44,253 nucleotides of DNA from contig JAKBTL010000049.1 of the NCBI GenBank assembly GCA_021844425.1, positions 1-44,253 on the forward strand, written 5' to 3'. The notes beneath the pieces were generated by a model. It saw only the letters and a list, made by a program, of their open reading frames with translations. It was not told the DNA's origin and ran no database searches. This document shows, one piece after another, positions 32,946 to 41,431 of the stretch (positions are counted from its first letter, which is position 1; each line of letters opens with the position of its first letter). The translations under genes were made by a program, and so were the position numbers. This DNA is from Actinomycetes bacterium. Its GTDB lineage: Bacteria; Actinomycetota; Acidimicrobiia; Acidimicrobiales; RAAP-2.

Positions 32946-33565
32946 ACGTCGACCACCTCGTCTCGAGCCTCGGCTACTGGGCGGTGTTCCTCCTCGTGGC
33001 AGCCGAGAGCCTGGGGGTCCCGCTGCCGGGCGAGACGGCCCTCATCGTGGCGGGCGCCTACGCCGGACAGACCCATCACCTCAACCCGTGGATCATCTTC
33101 GCCGTGGCCTCGGCGGCCGCCATCGCCGGCGACAACGTCGGCTTCTGGATCGGCGACAAGGGCGGCTACCGCCTGGCCAAGCGCTATGGGAGCAAGGTCC
33201 GCCTCGACGAGCGCAAGCTCAAGGTCGGGCGCTACGTCTTCGACCACCACGGCACCAAGGTCGTCTTCTTCGGCCGCTTCGTCTCGATCCTGCGAACCTA
33301 CGCCGCCTTCTTGGCCGGGACGAGCAAGATGCGCTGGCGGAGGTTCCTTCCCGCCAACGCGGCCGGCGGCATCGTGTGGGCAGCGATCTACACCTTCGCC
33401 TCCTACGGGGCCGGCGCGACGCTCCGCCACCTGTCAGGGAGGATCGACCTCGCGCTCGGTGCCGCGGCGGTCGTCGTCGTCGTGGCGGTCCTCATCGCCG
33501 TTCGGCACTCCACGAACCGGCTGGTCGACAAGGCCGAGCTCGCGTACCCCGGCCCCCTCGAATGA
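32942..33565 (+). CDS. DedA/SNARE-associated (VTT) membrane protein
   Basis: This 207-aa protein overlaps the MFS gene by 4 nt (ATGA). The DedA hallmarks are present: ESLGVPLPGETALIVAGAYAG (E and G of the re-entrant loop), GDNVGFWIGDKGG, and FFGRFVSILRTYAAFLAGTSKM (Arg of the F..R...R motif). DedA proteins act in lipid carrier or phospholipid scrambling and envelope homeostasis. The C-terminal helix ends before a short charged tail. Confidence 0.9.
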   Translation: MNVDHLVSSLGYWAVFLLVAAESLGVPLPGETALIVAGAYAGQTHHLNPWIIFAVASAAAIAGDNVGFWIGDKGGYRLAKRYGSKVRLDERKLKVGRYVFDHHGTKVVFFGRFVSILRTYAAFLAGTSKMRWRRFLPANAAGGIVWAAIYTFASYGAGATLRHLSGRIDLALGAAAVVVVVAVLIAVRHSTNRLVDKAELAYPGPLE

Positions 33566-33738
33566 GGCCACCCGACAGACGGAGCCACTCAACTGCCAAA
33601 GGGGCGATAGTGGGAGTCACCTGGCATCGGCCTGCCAGGCCGTGGCGCCGGAGCGTTTCCCAGTCGACGCCGCGGCCAGCTTGACCGCACAGGGTCCAAC
33701 GACACGATCAGAGATGAACGCAGCCAGTCCTCGAGGTT

Positions 33739-34914
33739 TCACCGGTGGGCGTGCGCCCCGGCGGCGTCGGGCCCGACAGGCGCGCCGCCCATCATCTTCA
33801 GCATGGAGCGGCCGCCCGTTCTAAAGAACCGCCACACGAGCGCGGCAGCGAGGACGAAGAAGACGATGTTGAGGATGGTCGTGTAGTCCCAGGTGATGCT
33901 CGGGTGAAGGACCGTGGCCTTGCGGGTGGCCGGGACGAGGCCGGCGGCGCCGAAGACGAGCTCGACGGCGTAGCCGGCGAGGGCCATCGTGGCGTAGAAG
34001 ACGCCCAAGATGACGAGCATCATCTTGGTCCCGTAGTACTTGCGGTAGATGAGCAGGATCGGGATGATGATCAAGTCGGCGAAGATGAAGGCGACGACGC
34101 CTCCGAAGCTGATCCCACCGTTCCACAGCACCGCGGCGAGCGGGACGTTGCCGATCGAGCAGACGAAGGCGAAGATCGAGATGACCGGCCCGAGGAGCGG
34201 CCCCCAGATCTTCGCCACCAAAGGATGGCCGGTGAAGAACAAGTGGCGCCAGAAGCTGTCGGGCACCCAGGCGCCGAGCGCGCCGGCAAGCAACAGCCCA
34301 CCGACCACGTCGCGTAGCACCGCCGCCCACTCCATAACGAAAATGTGCGACACCGAGGTGAACCCCTTCGGCGAGCGCAGGCGCCGCCACAGGCTGCCCG
34401 TCTCGGCGATCGACATGTCCATCGCCGCGTGGCCTTCCATCTGACCGGCGAGCCCCCGGTCGGCCTGGCGGCGGGCCTCGTCGAGCAGCTGCTGGCGGAG
34501 CACGAGGCGAAAGCCGACGGCGACGAGCACGATCATGATCGGGCCGCCGACGAACTCGGCAAGGGTGAACTGCCATCCGAGCAGCAGCGCCATGATGATG
34601 CCGAGCTCGACGACGAGGTTGGTCGAGGCGATCTCGAAGGTCATCGCGGCGACGAAGTCGGCGCCTTTGCGGAACAGCGAGCGGGCGAGTGCCACCGCGG
34701 CGTAGGAGCACGACGAGCTGGCGATCCCGAGTCCGGACGCGACGGCGAGGGTCCTCGCCCGGTGGTCGCCGAGGAGGCGGGTGATCGTCGCCTTCTTGAC
34801 GAGCGCCTGGACGATCGCCGAGAGGGCGAAGCCGAGGATGAGCGACCAGGCGATCTGCCAGGCCATCCCGCCGGCGACCTCGAGGGCGTGGCCGAGCGCG
34901 TGGACGACGGTCAC
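33739..34914 (-). CDS. ArsP/DUF318-type permease
   Basis: This 391-aa permease has about eight to nine membrane helices and the conserved GIASSSCSYAAVALARSLFRKGA segment (about 60-83) and CSIGNVPLAAVLWNGG (about 260-275), both typical of the two-repeat PF03773 family. Family members export methylated arsenicals or are found in metal-resistance loci. It lies downstream of csoR in the same direction, 100 bp away, so it may belong to the copper transcript or have its own promoter. Confidence 0.88.
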   Translation of the reverse strand: MTVVHALGHALEVAGGMAWQIAWSLILGFALSAIVQALVKKATITRLLGDHRARTLAVASGLGIASSSCSYAAVALARSLFRKGADFVAAMTFEIASTNLVVELGIIMALLLGWQFTLAEFVGGPIMIVLVAVGFRLVLRQQLLDEARRQADRGLAGQMEGHAAMDMSIAETGSLWRRLRSPKGFTSVSHIFVMEWAAVLRDVVGGLLLAGALGAWVPDSFWRHLFFTGHPLVAKIWGPLLGPVISIFAFVCSIGNVPLAAVLWNGGISFGGVVAFIFADLIIIPILLIYRKYYGTKMMLVILGVFYATMALAGYAVELVFGAAGLVPATRKATVLHPSITWDYTTILNIVFFVLAAALVWRFFRTGGRSMLKMMGGAPVGPDAAGAHAHR

Positions 34915-35014
34915 CGGTGGCCTCCGGGCGCGCCATGCAGCACCCTCGCTCGACGCCTGGCGCAGGGGATGGAGCGGCTCGATCGCCCCCGCGAGCCAAC
35001 CGCCGCGACCCGGT

Positions 35015-35368
35015 TCATCGGGTCCGGGTGAACCGGTGGACGGCTTCGAGGAGCTCCGTGGTCTTCTCGGCGGCGACCGCCTCGTCGCCCGAGGAGAGGG
35101 CGTGGCGCACGCAGTGGTTGACGTGGTCGTCGAGGAGGATGCCGGCCACCGCCTCCAGGGCGGTGGATACCGCGGCGATCTGGGTGAGGATGTCGATGCA
35201 GTAGCGGTCCTCGGTGATCATCTTCTCGATGCCCCGGGCCTGGCCCTCGATGCGGCGCATCCGCTTGATCAGCGCGTCCTTGTCCTTGTTGGCCACGTAG
35301 CCGTAGGGAGGACCGGATCCGGTGGCCGCCGCCAAAGAGGCGTCGCCGCTGTGGACGGTGTCGGTCAC
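35015..35368 (-). CDS. csoR: CsoR copper-sensing repressor
   Basis: This 117-aa CsoR/RcnR (DUF156) helical repressor keeps the copper triad C57, H82, C86, with the same 25- and 4-residue spacings as Mycobacterium tuberculosis CsoR (C36, H61, C65). It binds GC-rich operators and is released by Cu(I). GTG start overlaps the copA stop (GTGA). The operon order is copZ-copA-csoR, so it is autoregulated through the copZ promoter. The N-terminal 25 residues are an extra disordered tail. Confidence 0.93.
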   Translation of the reverse strand: MTDTVHSGDASLAAATGSGPPYGYVANKDKDALIKRMRRIEGQARGIEKMITEDRYCIDILTQIAAVSTALEAVAGILLDDHVNHCVRHALSSGDEAVAAEKTTELLEAVHRFTRTR

Positions 35369-37578
35369 CGGTGCCCCTCCGCTGCACGGAAGCGCCGCAG
35401 GCGCAGCGAGTTGGTGACGACAAAGACGCTGGAGAACGCCATGGCCGCGGCGGCGATGATCGGGTTGACGAGCCCGGCGACCGCCAAGGGGATGGCGGCG
35501 ACGTTGTAGCCGAAGGCCCAGAACAGGTTGCCCTTGATCGTCGACAGGGTGCGGCGCGACAGGCGGATGGCGTCGGCCGCGGCGCGGAGATCGCCGGCGA
35601 CGAGGGTGATATCGGATGCCTCGATGGCGACGTCGGTGCCAGTCCCGATGGCGAGGCCGAGGTCGGCCCGGGCAAGTGCGGGGGCGTCGTTCACGCCGTC
35701 GCCGACCATGGCGACCACCTCGCCGGCTTCCTGCAGGCGGGCGACCTCGGCCGCTTTGTCCTCGGGAAGGACCCCGGCGAGCACCCGGTCGATGCCCACC
35801 TCTGCGGCGACCGCCCGGGCGGTCGCCTCGTTGTCCCCGGTGAGCAGCACCGGGGTGAGCCCGAGGGCGCGCAGCTCGGCGACGGCCTGGCGGCTCGTCA
35901 CCTTGATGCGGTCCGCCACTGCCACGAGGCCCTTGACTTCGCCGTCAGCGGCGACGCCGACCACGGTCGAGCCCGCGGCCTCCAGGCGGGCCACCTCGGC
36001 CGTGAGCGCCTCGGTGAGGTGCACCCCCCAGTCGGCGAGCAGGCTCGGGCGACCGATCACCACCGCGTGGCCGTCGATGACGGCCTCGATCCCGAGGCCG
36101 GCCCTGGCCGAGAACGACTCGACGGCAGGAAGGGCGCCGAGACGGTCGCGCCCGTAGGCGGCGATGGCACGGGCGATCGGGTGCTCGCTGGCGTCCTCTG
36201 CTCCTGCGGCAAGGCGCACCAGCTCCTCCTCGCCCACCCCCTGGGCGGGCACAACGGCCGAGACGGCCATCTTGCCCTCGGTGAGCGTGCCGGTCTTGTC
36301 GAGCACGATGGTGGTGACCTGGCGGGTCTGCTCGAGGACCTCGGGACCTTTGATGACGATGCCGAGCTGAGCGCCGCGCCCGGTGCCAACCATCAGGGCG
36401 GTCGGGGTGGCGAGCCCGAGGGCGCACGGGCAGGCGATCACGATGACGGCCACCGCGGCGGTGAACGCCGCCGTGGTGGCCGCGCCCCCCACCAGGAGCC
36501 AGCCCACCAAGGTGAGGACGGAGATGGCGATCACGATCGGGACGAACACGGCGGAGACCCGGTCGGCCAGGCGCTGGACCGGCGCCTTGCCGGCCTGGGC
36601 GTCGGCCACCAGCCGGGCGATCTGGGCCAGGGCCGTCGTGGCCCCGACCCGGGTGGCCTCGACGACAAGACGGCCCGAGGTGTTGACGGTGGCGCCGGCC
36701 ACTGCGTCGCCGGGACCGACCTCGACGGGGACCGACTCGCCGGTCAGCATCGACTGGTCGATCGCAGAGGTGCCCGACTCCACCACGCCGTCGGTGGCGA
36801 TCTTCTCCCCGGGACGCACCACGAAACGGTCCCCCACCGCCAGCTCCTCGACGGGGACGAGGACCTCGGTGCCGTCGCGCAGCACCCGGGCCTCCTTGGC
36901 CCCGAGCTCCAAGAGCTTGCGGATGGCCTCACCCGAGCGACGCTTGGCCCCGGCCTCCAAGTAGCGGCCGAGAAGGATCAGCGCGGTGATGGCCCCGGCG
37001 GTGTCGAAGTAGACGCTCGTCGACATTCCCGCCACCAGCACCACCGTCGACCAGATCCACGCGGCGAGCGTGCCCACCGAGATGAGGGTGTCCATCGTGG
37101 CTGCCCCGTGGCGGGCGTTGGCCGCCGCGGCCCGATGGAAGGGCCAGCCGGCGTAGAACACCACCGGAGTGGCAAGCACCAGCGAGAACCACTCCCAGCC
37201 GGGCGGCCGCGACGCCGCGATCCAGGCGAACACCATCAGGGGGACGGTCAAGGCCACGGCGAGGACCAGGCGCCAGCGGTAGGGGCGGGCCGGGTCCTCG
37301 TCGGTGACCGCCTCGGGCAGGGCGGCGCCGTAGCCGGCGGCCTCCACCGCCCCGATCAGGTCCTCGATGTCCACCTGGGCGGGGTCGAAGGCGACCGCTG
37401 CGTGCTCGCTGGCGAAGTTGACCGTGGCGGTCACACCTTGCACCTTGTTGAGGCGCTTCTCGACGCGGGCCGCGCACGACGCGCACGTCATGCCCGTGAT
37501 GGCCAGCTCGACGTGCTGGCGGCCCTCGGTCGCCGTCGCCTCCGTCGATCGGGCCTCGGTGCCGGTCGCCGTCGCCAT
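35365..37578 (-). CDS. copA: Copper-translocating P1B-type ATPase CopA
   Basis: This 737-aa protein has one N-terminal heavy-metal domain (C32-x2-C35), about eight transmembrane helices, a CPC metal motif (C383-P-C385) in a transmembrane helix, phosphorylation motif DKTGT (D427), a TGES actuator loop, SEHPIARA nucleotide-site His-Pro and [10 protein letters not shown]. It exports Cu(I) from the cytoplasm. ATG 37578 overlaps the copZ stop (TGATG). The frame is open further upstream to 38301, but that stretch is only copZ and intergenic shadow. Confidence 0.95.
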   Translation of the reverse strand: MATATGTEARSTEATATEGRQHVELAITGMTCASCAARVEKRLNKVQGVTATVNFASEHAAVAFDPAQVDIEDLIGAVEAAGYGAALPEAVTDEDPARPYRWRLVLAVALTVPLMVFAWIAASRPPGWEWFSLVLATPVVFYAGWPFHRAAAANARHGAATMDTLISVGTLAAWIWSTVVLVAGMSTSVYFDTAGAITALILLGRYLEAGAKRRSGEAIRKLLELGAKEARVLRDGTEVLVPVEELAVGDRFVVRPGEKIATDGVVESGTSAIDQSMLTGESVPVEVGPGDAVAGATVNTSGRLVVEATRVGATTALAQIARLVADAQAGKAPVQRLADRVSAVFVPIVIAISVLTLVGWLLVGGAATTAAFTAAVAVIVIACPCALGLATPTALMVGTGRGAQLGIVIKGPEVLEQTRQVTTIVLDKTGTLTEGKMAVSAVVPAQGVGEEELVRLAAGAEDASEHPIARAIAAYGRDRLGALPAVESFSARAGLGIEAVIDGHAVVIGRPSLLADWGVHLTEALTAEVARLEAAGSTVVGVAADGEVKGLVAVADRIKVTSRQAVAELRALGLTPVLLTGDNEATARAVAAEVGIDRVLAGVLPEDKAAEVARLQEAGEVVAMVGDGVNDAPALARADLGLAIGTGTDVAIEASDITLVAGDLRAAADAIRLSRRTLSTIKGNLFWAFGYNVAAIPLAVAGLVNPIIAAAAMAFSSVFVVTNSLRLRRFRAAEGHR

Positions 37579-37781
37579 CACGACGCCTCGTACCCGGCCT
37601 CTTCGATCGCGGCGCGCAGCTGCTGGTCGTCGAGGCCCTCGCCGGTCACCGTCACGAGCTTGGTGTCGAGGTCCACCTCGACGCCGGCCACGCCCGCGAC
37701 CGAGCCGACCTCGCTCGACACGGCGTGCTTGCAGTGGTCGCAGGTCATCCCCGCAACGCTGTAGGTCATCGTCTCTGCCAT
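37578..37781 (-). CDS. copZ: Copper chaperone CopZ-like (HMA domain)
   Basis: This 67-aa protein is a single heavy-metal-associated domain with the MTCDHC metal site (C14, C17) and strong RBS AGAGGAGAG. It delivers Cu(I) to CopA or to CsoR. It is the first gene of the copZ-copA-csoR operon, downstream of a CsoR-like box. Confidence 0.92.
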   Translation of the reverse strand: MAETMTYSVAGMTCDHCKHAVSSEVGSVAGVAGVEVDLDTKLVTVTGEGLDDQQLRAAIEEAGYEAS

Positions 37782-37806
37782 GACGCTCTCCTCTCGTCCC
37801 TGAACT

Positions 37807-37823
37807 ATACCCTACCCCGGTAT
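37807..37823 (-). promoter_or_regulatory. CsoR-like operator upstream of copZ
   Basis: ATACCCTACCCCGGTAT has ATACC/GGTAT arms and a C-rich centre, close to the TACCCC-n-GGGGTA core of CsoR boxes. It lies 26-42 nt ahead of the copZ start, where a repressor would block the copper operon promoter. Related boxes occur at 40021 and 40072. Confidence 0.65.
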
Positions 37824-37971
37824 TATCCTGACCCGGAGTGGGTTGTCCAGACCCCACTCGTCGTCCCTCCGGCGTTCGGGCTCCATCGCCCCAGTACAAC
37901 GGCGGCACAAGGCTCGCTGACGCCAACCGCAAGCGGGCCCACGACCCCGTTGGCCCGTCGAGATGTTCCTG

Positions 37972-37986
37972 TACCCACGGTGGGTA
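37972..37986. promoter_or_regulatory. Perfect TACCCAC-G-GTGGGTA palindrome
   Basis: Seven-bp perfect arms around a single G, placed 24 nt after the DUF3105 stop and about 190 nt upstream of copZ. It resembles the core of the CsoR boxes but could instead be a short terminator stem; no T-tract follows on either strand. Confidence 0.4.
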
Positions 37987-38009
37987 TCGCTCCGATCCCG
38001 TCGACGCCC

Positions 38010-38873
38010 TCAGCGCTGCAGGGGCGTGCCGAGGCCCCCGGTGCACTCCCCGCCGGGCTCGGGGGCGTAGGTGCTGCTCGTCCGGAAGGTGTCGACGAAT
38101 CGCTGGAGCCTCGGGTCGGTGGGCGAGCTGACGCGCAGCTGGAAGCCCCACGACGAGATGACGATCGGCGAGGAGAGACCCGGATAGGGGCTCACGTCGA
38201 CATAGCGGGACCCGGTCGCTCCGACGAACGACTGGCGAGCCTCGAAGGCCTGGATCTGGCGCGCCTCTGCGGCGGGCAGCGACGGTCGGTAGGTGATCCA
38301 CACCGCCCCGTGCTCGAGGTCGTGCACGGCCCGCTCGTTTGGCACCGGCTGGTCGTAGACGCCGCAGTTCAGCCAGACGCCGCTGTGGTCGCCCCCCACG
38401 GGCGGGGTGACCGAGTAGGCGACCGGACCGGCGACGTGGGTGTGGCCGAGGGCCTCGGCCGCGGGGCCGTCATCCCGGTCCGCCGGCCAGCCGGTCGTGT
38501 CGTAGGCGACGACGCCGGGGATGCCGGTGGTGTTGGCCACTATGAGCGCGGCGGGCTGGGCATCGGATGCGCCCGCGGCGACCGGTGGTGCTGGCACCTC
38601 GCGCTTCGGCCGCGGCCCGCTCGGGGTCGCAGCGCTGTTGAGGACGACGGTGAGCGTCACGGCCAGTCCCACGCCGAGCAGCCCGCCGCCTTCCCACAAC
38701 GCGGCGCGGCGGCGCCGGCGTCTGGCCTGCGCCACGAGCTGTTCCCGTTGGCGCTCATCGTGACGGGACCGGCGCAGGTCGGCCCCGCTCGCAACCAGCC
38801 GGGGCCTCCCTGCCGCCGGGACCGCACCGCGCTTCGGACGCGCCGCGTTGGCTCTGGCTCGTCGGCTCGCCAT
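38010..38873 (-). CDS. Membrane-anchored DUF3105 protein
   Basis: This 287-aa protein has a basic N-terminal cytoplasmic part (to about 58), one transmembrane helix (about 61-79) and a C-terminal DUF3105 domain facing outside. That domain carries [14 protein letters not shown] and [16 protein letters not shown], motifs with conserved His that I associate with this family in copper- or cytochrome-linked loci. Function is not established. It begins 7 nt after the cupredoxin gene stop, so they are one transcript. Confidence 0.88.
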   Translation of the reverse strand: MASRRARANAARPKRGAVPAAGRPRLVASGADLRRSRHDERQREQLVAQARRRRRRAALWEGGGLLGVGLAVTLTVVLNSAATPSGPRPKREVPAPPVAAGASDAQPAALIVANTTGIPGVVAYDTTGWPADRDDGPAAEALGHTHVAGPVAYSVTPPVGGDHSGVWLNCGVYDQPVPNERAVHDLEHGAVWITYRPSLPAAEARQIQAFEARQSFVGATGSRYVDVSPYPGLSSPIVISSWGFQLRVSSPTDPRLQRFVDTFRTSSTYAPEPGGECTGGLGTPLQR

Positions 38874-38880
38874 CGCGGCG

Positions 38881-39753
38881 TCAGATCCCGCTCGAGACGA
38901 CGAAGGTGCCCGCCATCCCCTCTTGAGCGTGGCCCGGGACCGGGCAGAGGTACTGGTAGGTGCCCGAGGTGCCGGCGGTGAAGCTGAGGGTGCCTGTGTG
39001 CATGCCGGCCGAGGTCGTCTCGCCGAGGAACCACAGCGCCGCGCCGGAGAACGCCGGCGGAGCGGTCATCATCGGCATCCACGACGACGCCTCCCCCGAG
39101 GCGGTCACAACCAAGCCGTGGGCCATGTCACTGTCGGCGTTGACGAGCTCGATCGACACCGTGGCGCCCTTGGGCACGACGACGGTCGGGTTGGTCATGC
39201 CGGCGATGCGGAAGTTCTCCGCCGGCATCGAGGGACTGGCGAGCACGACGAGGTGCACGTCCGCGGAGGTGAAGGTGAGCCGGTTGGCCGCCTGATCAGC
39301 CGTCGCGCCTGCGGGCACCTCGCTCCCCAGGCGGGTCGCCTCCGACGGGCTCACCCGGGGGCCCGGCGCGTCGGCAAAGAGCCGACCCATGACCCTGCCG
39401 GGATCGGTTGCGCCGCCCATCATGAACCCCGGCAGGTCCTGGCCGCGCATCCACTCGGGCGCACCGGCGCCTCCCATCATCCAGGCGTAGCCCAACTGGC
39501 CCATCATCCAGCCATACGAGCCGCCGCCCATCATCGAACCCGACCCGTAGCGGCCCATGACCGACTGGTAGTAGTCGTAGGAGGCCGCAGTGGACCTCGC
39601 CGGCGTGGGCTCCGAGCCGCCGAGCGACACGGCGAGGCCCGTCCCGAGGCCGGCCGCCGCCAGCACACCAGCGACCAGCGCGACCACCACCCAGCGACGA
39701 CGAGGTCGCCTCGGCGGCTGGTCCGTCGTCGAGCGATCGGCAGTGACCGTCAT
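38881..39753 (-). CDS. Membrane-anchored cupredoxin with Met-rich segment
   Basis: This 290-aa protein starts at ATG 39753, with RBS GGAGGT 8 nt upstream; a longer frame into 39930 is a shadow. It has an N-terminal membrane anchor (about 21-43), a Met-rich low-complexity region (about 66-122, repeats of MMGGGS/WMMGQ) suited to binding Cu(I), and a C-terminal blue-copper fold (sulfocyanin-like). The type-1 copper ligands are present: H about 212 (MAHG), C270, H275, M280 (CPVPGHAQEGM). It should buffer or oxidise copper outside the membrane. The ATG overlaps the stop of the 83-aa gene (ATGA). Confidence 0.88.
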   Translation of the reverse strand: MTVTADRSTTDQPPRRPRRRWVVVALVAGVLAAAGLGTGLAVSLGGSEPTPARSTAASYDYYQSVMGRYGSGSMMGGGSYGWMMGQLGYAWMMGGAGAPEWMRGQDLPGFMMGGATDPGRVMGRLFADAPGPRVSPSEATRLGSEVPAGATADQAANRLTFTSADVHLVVLASPSMPAENFRIAGMTNPTVVVPKGATVSIELVNADSDMAHGLVVTASGEASSWMPMMTAPPAFSGAALWFLGETTSAGMHTGTLSFTAGTSGTYQYLCPVPGHAQEGMAGTFVVSSGI

Positions 39754-40001
39754 GATCGCGACACCTCCTCCATGCACCGGAAATGGCACCGGCCAGGCAC
39801 GCTCCGAACCGGAACCGGAGCCGGAACCGGCACCAAGGCAACCGCAGTTGGGCAGCCCAGGACTCCAGCCCGGAGCGACCACCGAATGCCCGGTGAGCGG
39901 ACAGGGACACCGCCCACCTCGTCGACCCACGAGCGGACGAGCACGCCGCCGCCGAGGGCGACGACCACAGCGGCAACAGCGACAGCGATCACCCAGAACA
40001 T
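39750..40001 (-). CDS. Small membrane protein at head of cupredoxin operon
   Basis: This 83-aa protein has an N-terminal hydrophobic helix (residues 2-22) then a Pro/Val-rich segment (VPVPAPVPVRSVPG) encoded by a GC-rich hexanucleotide repeat. Its stop overlaps the cupredoxin start. The family is not recognised and codon pattern in the repeat is biased, so it could be a leader ORF that couples translation. It begins 20 nt from the CsoR-like box at 40021. Confidence 0.6.
   Translation of the reverse strand: MFWVIAVAVAAVVVALGGGVLVRSWVDEVGGVPVRSPGIRWSLRAGVLGCPTAVALVPVPAPVPVRSVPGRCHFRCMEEVSRS
39804..39834. repeat. Imperfect CCGGAA hexanucleotide tandem repeat
   Basis: About five units (CCGAA, CCGGAA, CCGGAG, CCGGAA, CCGGCA). 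It encodes the alternating Pro/Val stretch of the 83-aa protein on the minus strand and could vary in number by slippage, which would alter the frame only if units were lost irregularly. Confidence 0.6.
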
Positions 40002-40020
40002 AGGCCTATCCTCTGCCCCC

Positions 40021-40040
40021 GATACGCCCCGGGGGTAGGG
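40021..40040. promoter_or_regulatory. CsoR-like box 1 at divergent copper promoter
   Basis: GATACGCCCCGGGGGTAGGG is an inverted copy, with four differences, of 40072-40091, with the GGGGTA half-site conserved. It is next to the leftward 83-aa/cupredoxin/DUF3105 operon. Confidence 0.6.
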
Positions 40041-40071
40041 CCGTTCGTCCTTACCAGCCGAGGACCAACGC

Positions 40072-40091
40072 CCCTACCCCGCAGGGGTATC
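40072..40091. promoter_or_regulatory. CsoR-like box 2 at divergent copper promoter
   Basis: CCCTACCCCGCAGGGGTATC contains a perfect TACCCC-GCA-GGGGTA palindrome (40075-40089). It faces the rightward SHOCT gene. Together with box 1, opposite in orientation and about 50 bp away, it would let CsoR repress both divergent transcripts. Confidence 0.65.
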
Positions 40092-40146
40092 GAGGAGGAC
40101 CATGGAGGCACGCCCCGAGAATCTCGGGTCGCAGGAGGTGATCCCG

Positions 40147-40461
40147 ATGATGTGGTACTGGGGAGGAGGGTTCCACTGGTGGGGCTGGCTGCTCGGAGCA
40201 CTCGCCATGGTCGCTTTCTGGGGCGTCCTCATCTGGGCGGTCTGGTATTTCGTCACGGCCGTCACGCGTCGGCCCGATGGAGGGCGGTCCCAAGGCGACC
40301 GGCCCGGCACGGCCGACCCGAAGCGCATCCTCGACGAGCGTCTGGCGCGCGGCGACATCGACGCCGAGGAGTACCGCCGCCTACGCGACCTCTTACAGGA
40401 ACGCGACCGCTCGACGCCAGGGGCCCAGCGCCCGGTCAGCACCGCTGACCGCACTCACTGA
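40147..40461 (+). CDS. SHOCT-domain membrane protein
   Basis: This 104-aa protein uses the ATG at 40147, with AGGAGGTG 6-8 nt upstream; an upstream ATG at 40102 would overlap the CsoR box region and is less likely. The N-terminus has one strong aromatic-rich membrane helix (WYWGG...FVTAVT, residues 3-42). The C-terminus is a SHOCT motif (ADPKRILDERLARGDIDAEEYRRLRDLL). Such proteins often sit in metal or redox resistance loci. Confidence 0.85.
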   Translation: MMWYWGGGFHWWGWLLGALAMVAFWGVLIWAVWYFVTAVTRRPDGGRSQGDRPGTADPKRILDERLARGDIDAEEYRRLRDLLQERDRSTPGAQRPVSTADRTH

Positions 40462-40597
40462 CCTTGAGCTGGATGCCGGGCCAGCCCGGCAACCCGAGGT
40501 CGAACAGCATCCGTCCCGAGGCCGTGTCGTGCCAGGCGTCGTAGCGATCGGCAAGGTTCTCGAAGGCCTGGGCGGCCGGGTTGGCTCGAGCCCGCAC
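40436..40597 (-). pseudogene. N-terminal fragment of a class I methyltransferase
   Basis: On the minus strand a 53-codon frame reads AFENLADRYDAWHDTASGR then MLFDLGLPGWPGI, closely like the start of SAM-dependent methyltransferases, and then stops inside the SHOCT gene. The rest of the enzyme is absent. A perfect TGCCGGG/CCCGGCA hairpin (40474-40491) lies within it. It is a decayed gene end between the copper and sulfur operons. Confidence 0.55.
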
Positions 40598-40652
40598 GTC
40601 GGTCCTCCTCGTGGTCCAGCTCCCGCGACGAACTCGGTCCGTCGGCGGCTAC

Positions 40653-40668
40653 TATTCTATAGATCTAT
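40653..40668 (+). promoter_or_regulatory. Possible leaderless -10 and palindrome at ArsR start
   Basis: TATTCT (40653-40658) lies 8 nt ahead of the ATG at 40667, so transcription would begin at or near the start codon. ATAGATCTAT (40659-40668) is a perfect 10-bp palindrome that could be the ArsR-family operator overlapping the promoter. No convincing -35. Confidence 0.5.
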
Positions 40669-41431
40669 GGAACATGATTCGGGACGCCGCGCCGATCTCT
40701 ACGAACAGCTGGCGCGCATCGGCAAGGTGGTCGTGCACCCCAAGCGGATCGAGCTGCTCGACCTGCTCTGCCAGGCCGAGCGCAGCGTGGAGGCGCTCGC
40801 CGAGACGACCGGGCTCAAGCTCACGACGGCCTCGGCGCACCTGCAGGTGATGCGCCAGGCGCGCCTCGTCGAGACCCGCCGGGAGGGGACCCGCGTCTTC
40901 TACCGCGCCGCGGGTGAGGAGGTGTGCCGCTTCGTCGGCGCGCTCAACGACCTCGCCCGCGCCCGCCTCGCCGAGGTCGACCAGATCCTCCGCTCGCTCG
41001 GCACCGACGCCGCGGGCACCGAGCGGGTCAGCCGGGACGAGCTGTTGGCGCGCGTGCAGGCCGGGGAGGTCGTGGTGCTCGACGTGCGGCCCGCAGAGGA
41101 GTACTCGGCCGGGCACATCCCTGGTGCCCGCTCGCTCCCCCTGGAGCACCTCGAGGCCCGCCTCGACGAGCTCGACCCCGACCTCGAGGTCGTCGCCTAC
41201 TGCCGCGGGCCGCTGTGCCTCCTCGCCCCCGAAGCCGCCGCGCTGCTTCGGGGCCGGGGGCGAAGGGCGCGTTGTCTGGAGGACGGCCTGCCCGAGTGGC
41301 GCCAGGCCGGCCTCCCGGTCGAAGAGGGCGTCGGCACAGACGGCGGATCGAGCGGTCGGAACGAGGCCCGTAGCTCGCTCCGGGACCGCCGCACCCCGCG
41401 ATCGTCGCCAGCGGTCGGGGGGCGGTCGTGA
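40667..41431 (+). CDS. ArsR-family regulator fused to rhodanese
   Basis: This 254-aa protein has an ArsR winged-helix domain (residues about 10-95, KVVVHPKRIELLDLL...SAHLQVMRQARLV) joined to a rhodanese (about 125-220). The rhodanese has loop C179-R-G-P-L-C184 with catalytic-type Cys and DVRPAEEYSAGHIPGA. Such fusions are thought to sense persulfide or reactive sulfur species. Tail residues 220-254 are disordered. It is the first gene of a tightly coupled operon: it overlaps the cysteine desulfurase by 4 nt (GTGA). Starts leaderless by the look of the promoter. Confidence 0.9.
   Translation: MEHDSGRRADLYEQLARIGKVVVHPKRIELLDLLCQAERSVEALAETTGLKLTTASAHLQVMRQARLVETRREGTRVFYRAAGEEVCRFVGALNDLARARLAEVDQILRSLGTDAAGTERVSRDELLARVQAGEVVVLDVRPAEEYSAGHIPGARSLPLEHLEARLDELDPDLEVVAYCRGPLCLLAPEAAALLRGRGRRARCLEDGLPEWRQAGLPVEEGVGTDGGSSGRNEARSSLRDRRTPRSSPAVGGRS

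Noticed and set aside
31547..33565. 672-codon plus frame across chrB-like, MFS and DedA genes
   Set aside because: Arg/Pro/Gly-rich shifted frame of three real genes; only the DedA section is in the correct frame, from 32942.
35371..37764. Very long plus-strand open frame (797 codons) opposite copA
   Set aside because: It is the antisense shadow of copA; composition is dominated by G, D, R and H as expected from reverse-reading GC-rich codons, with no motif.
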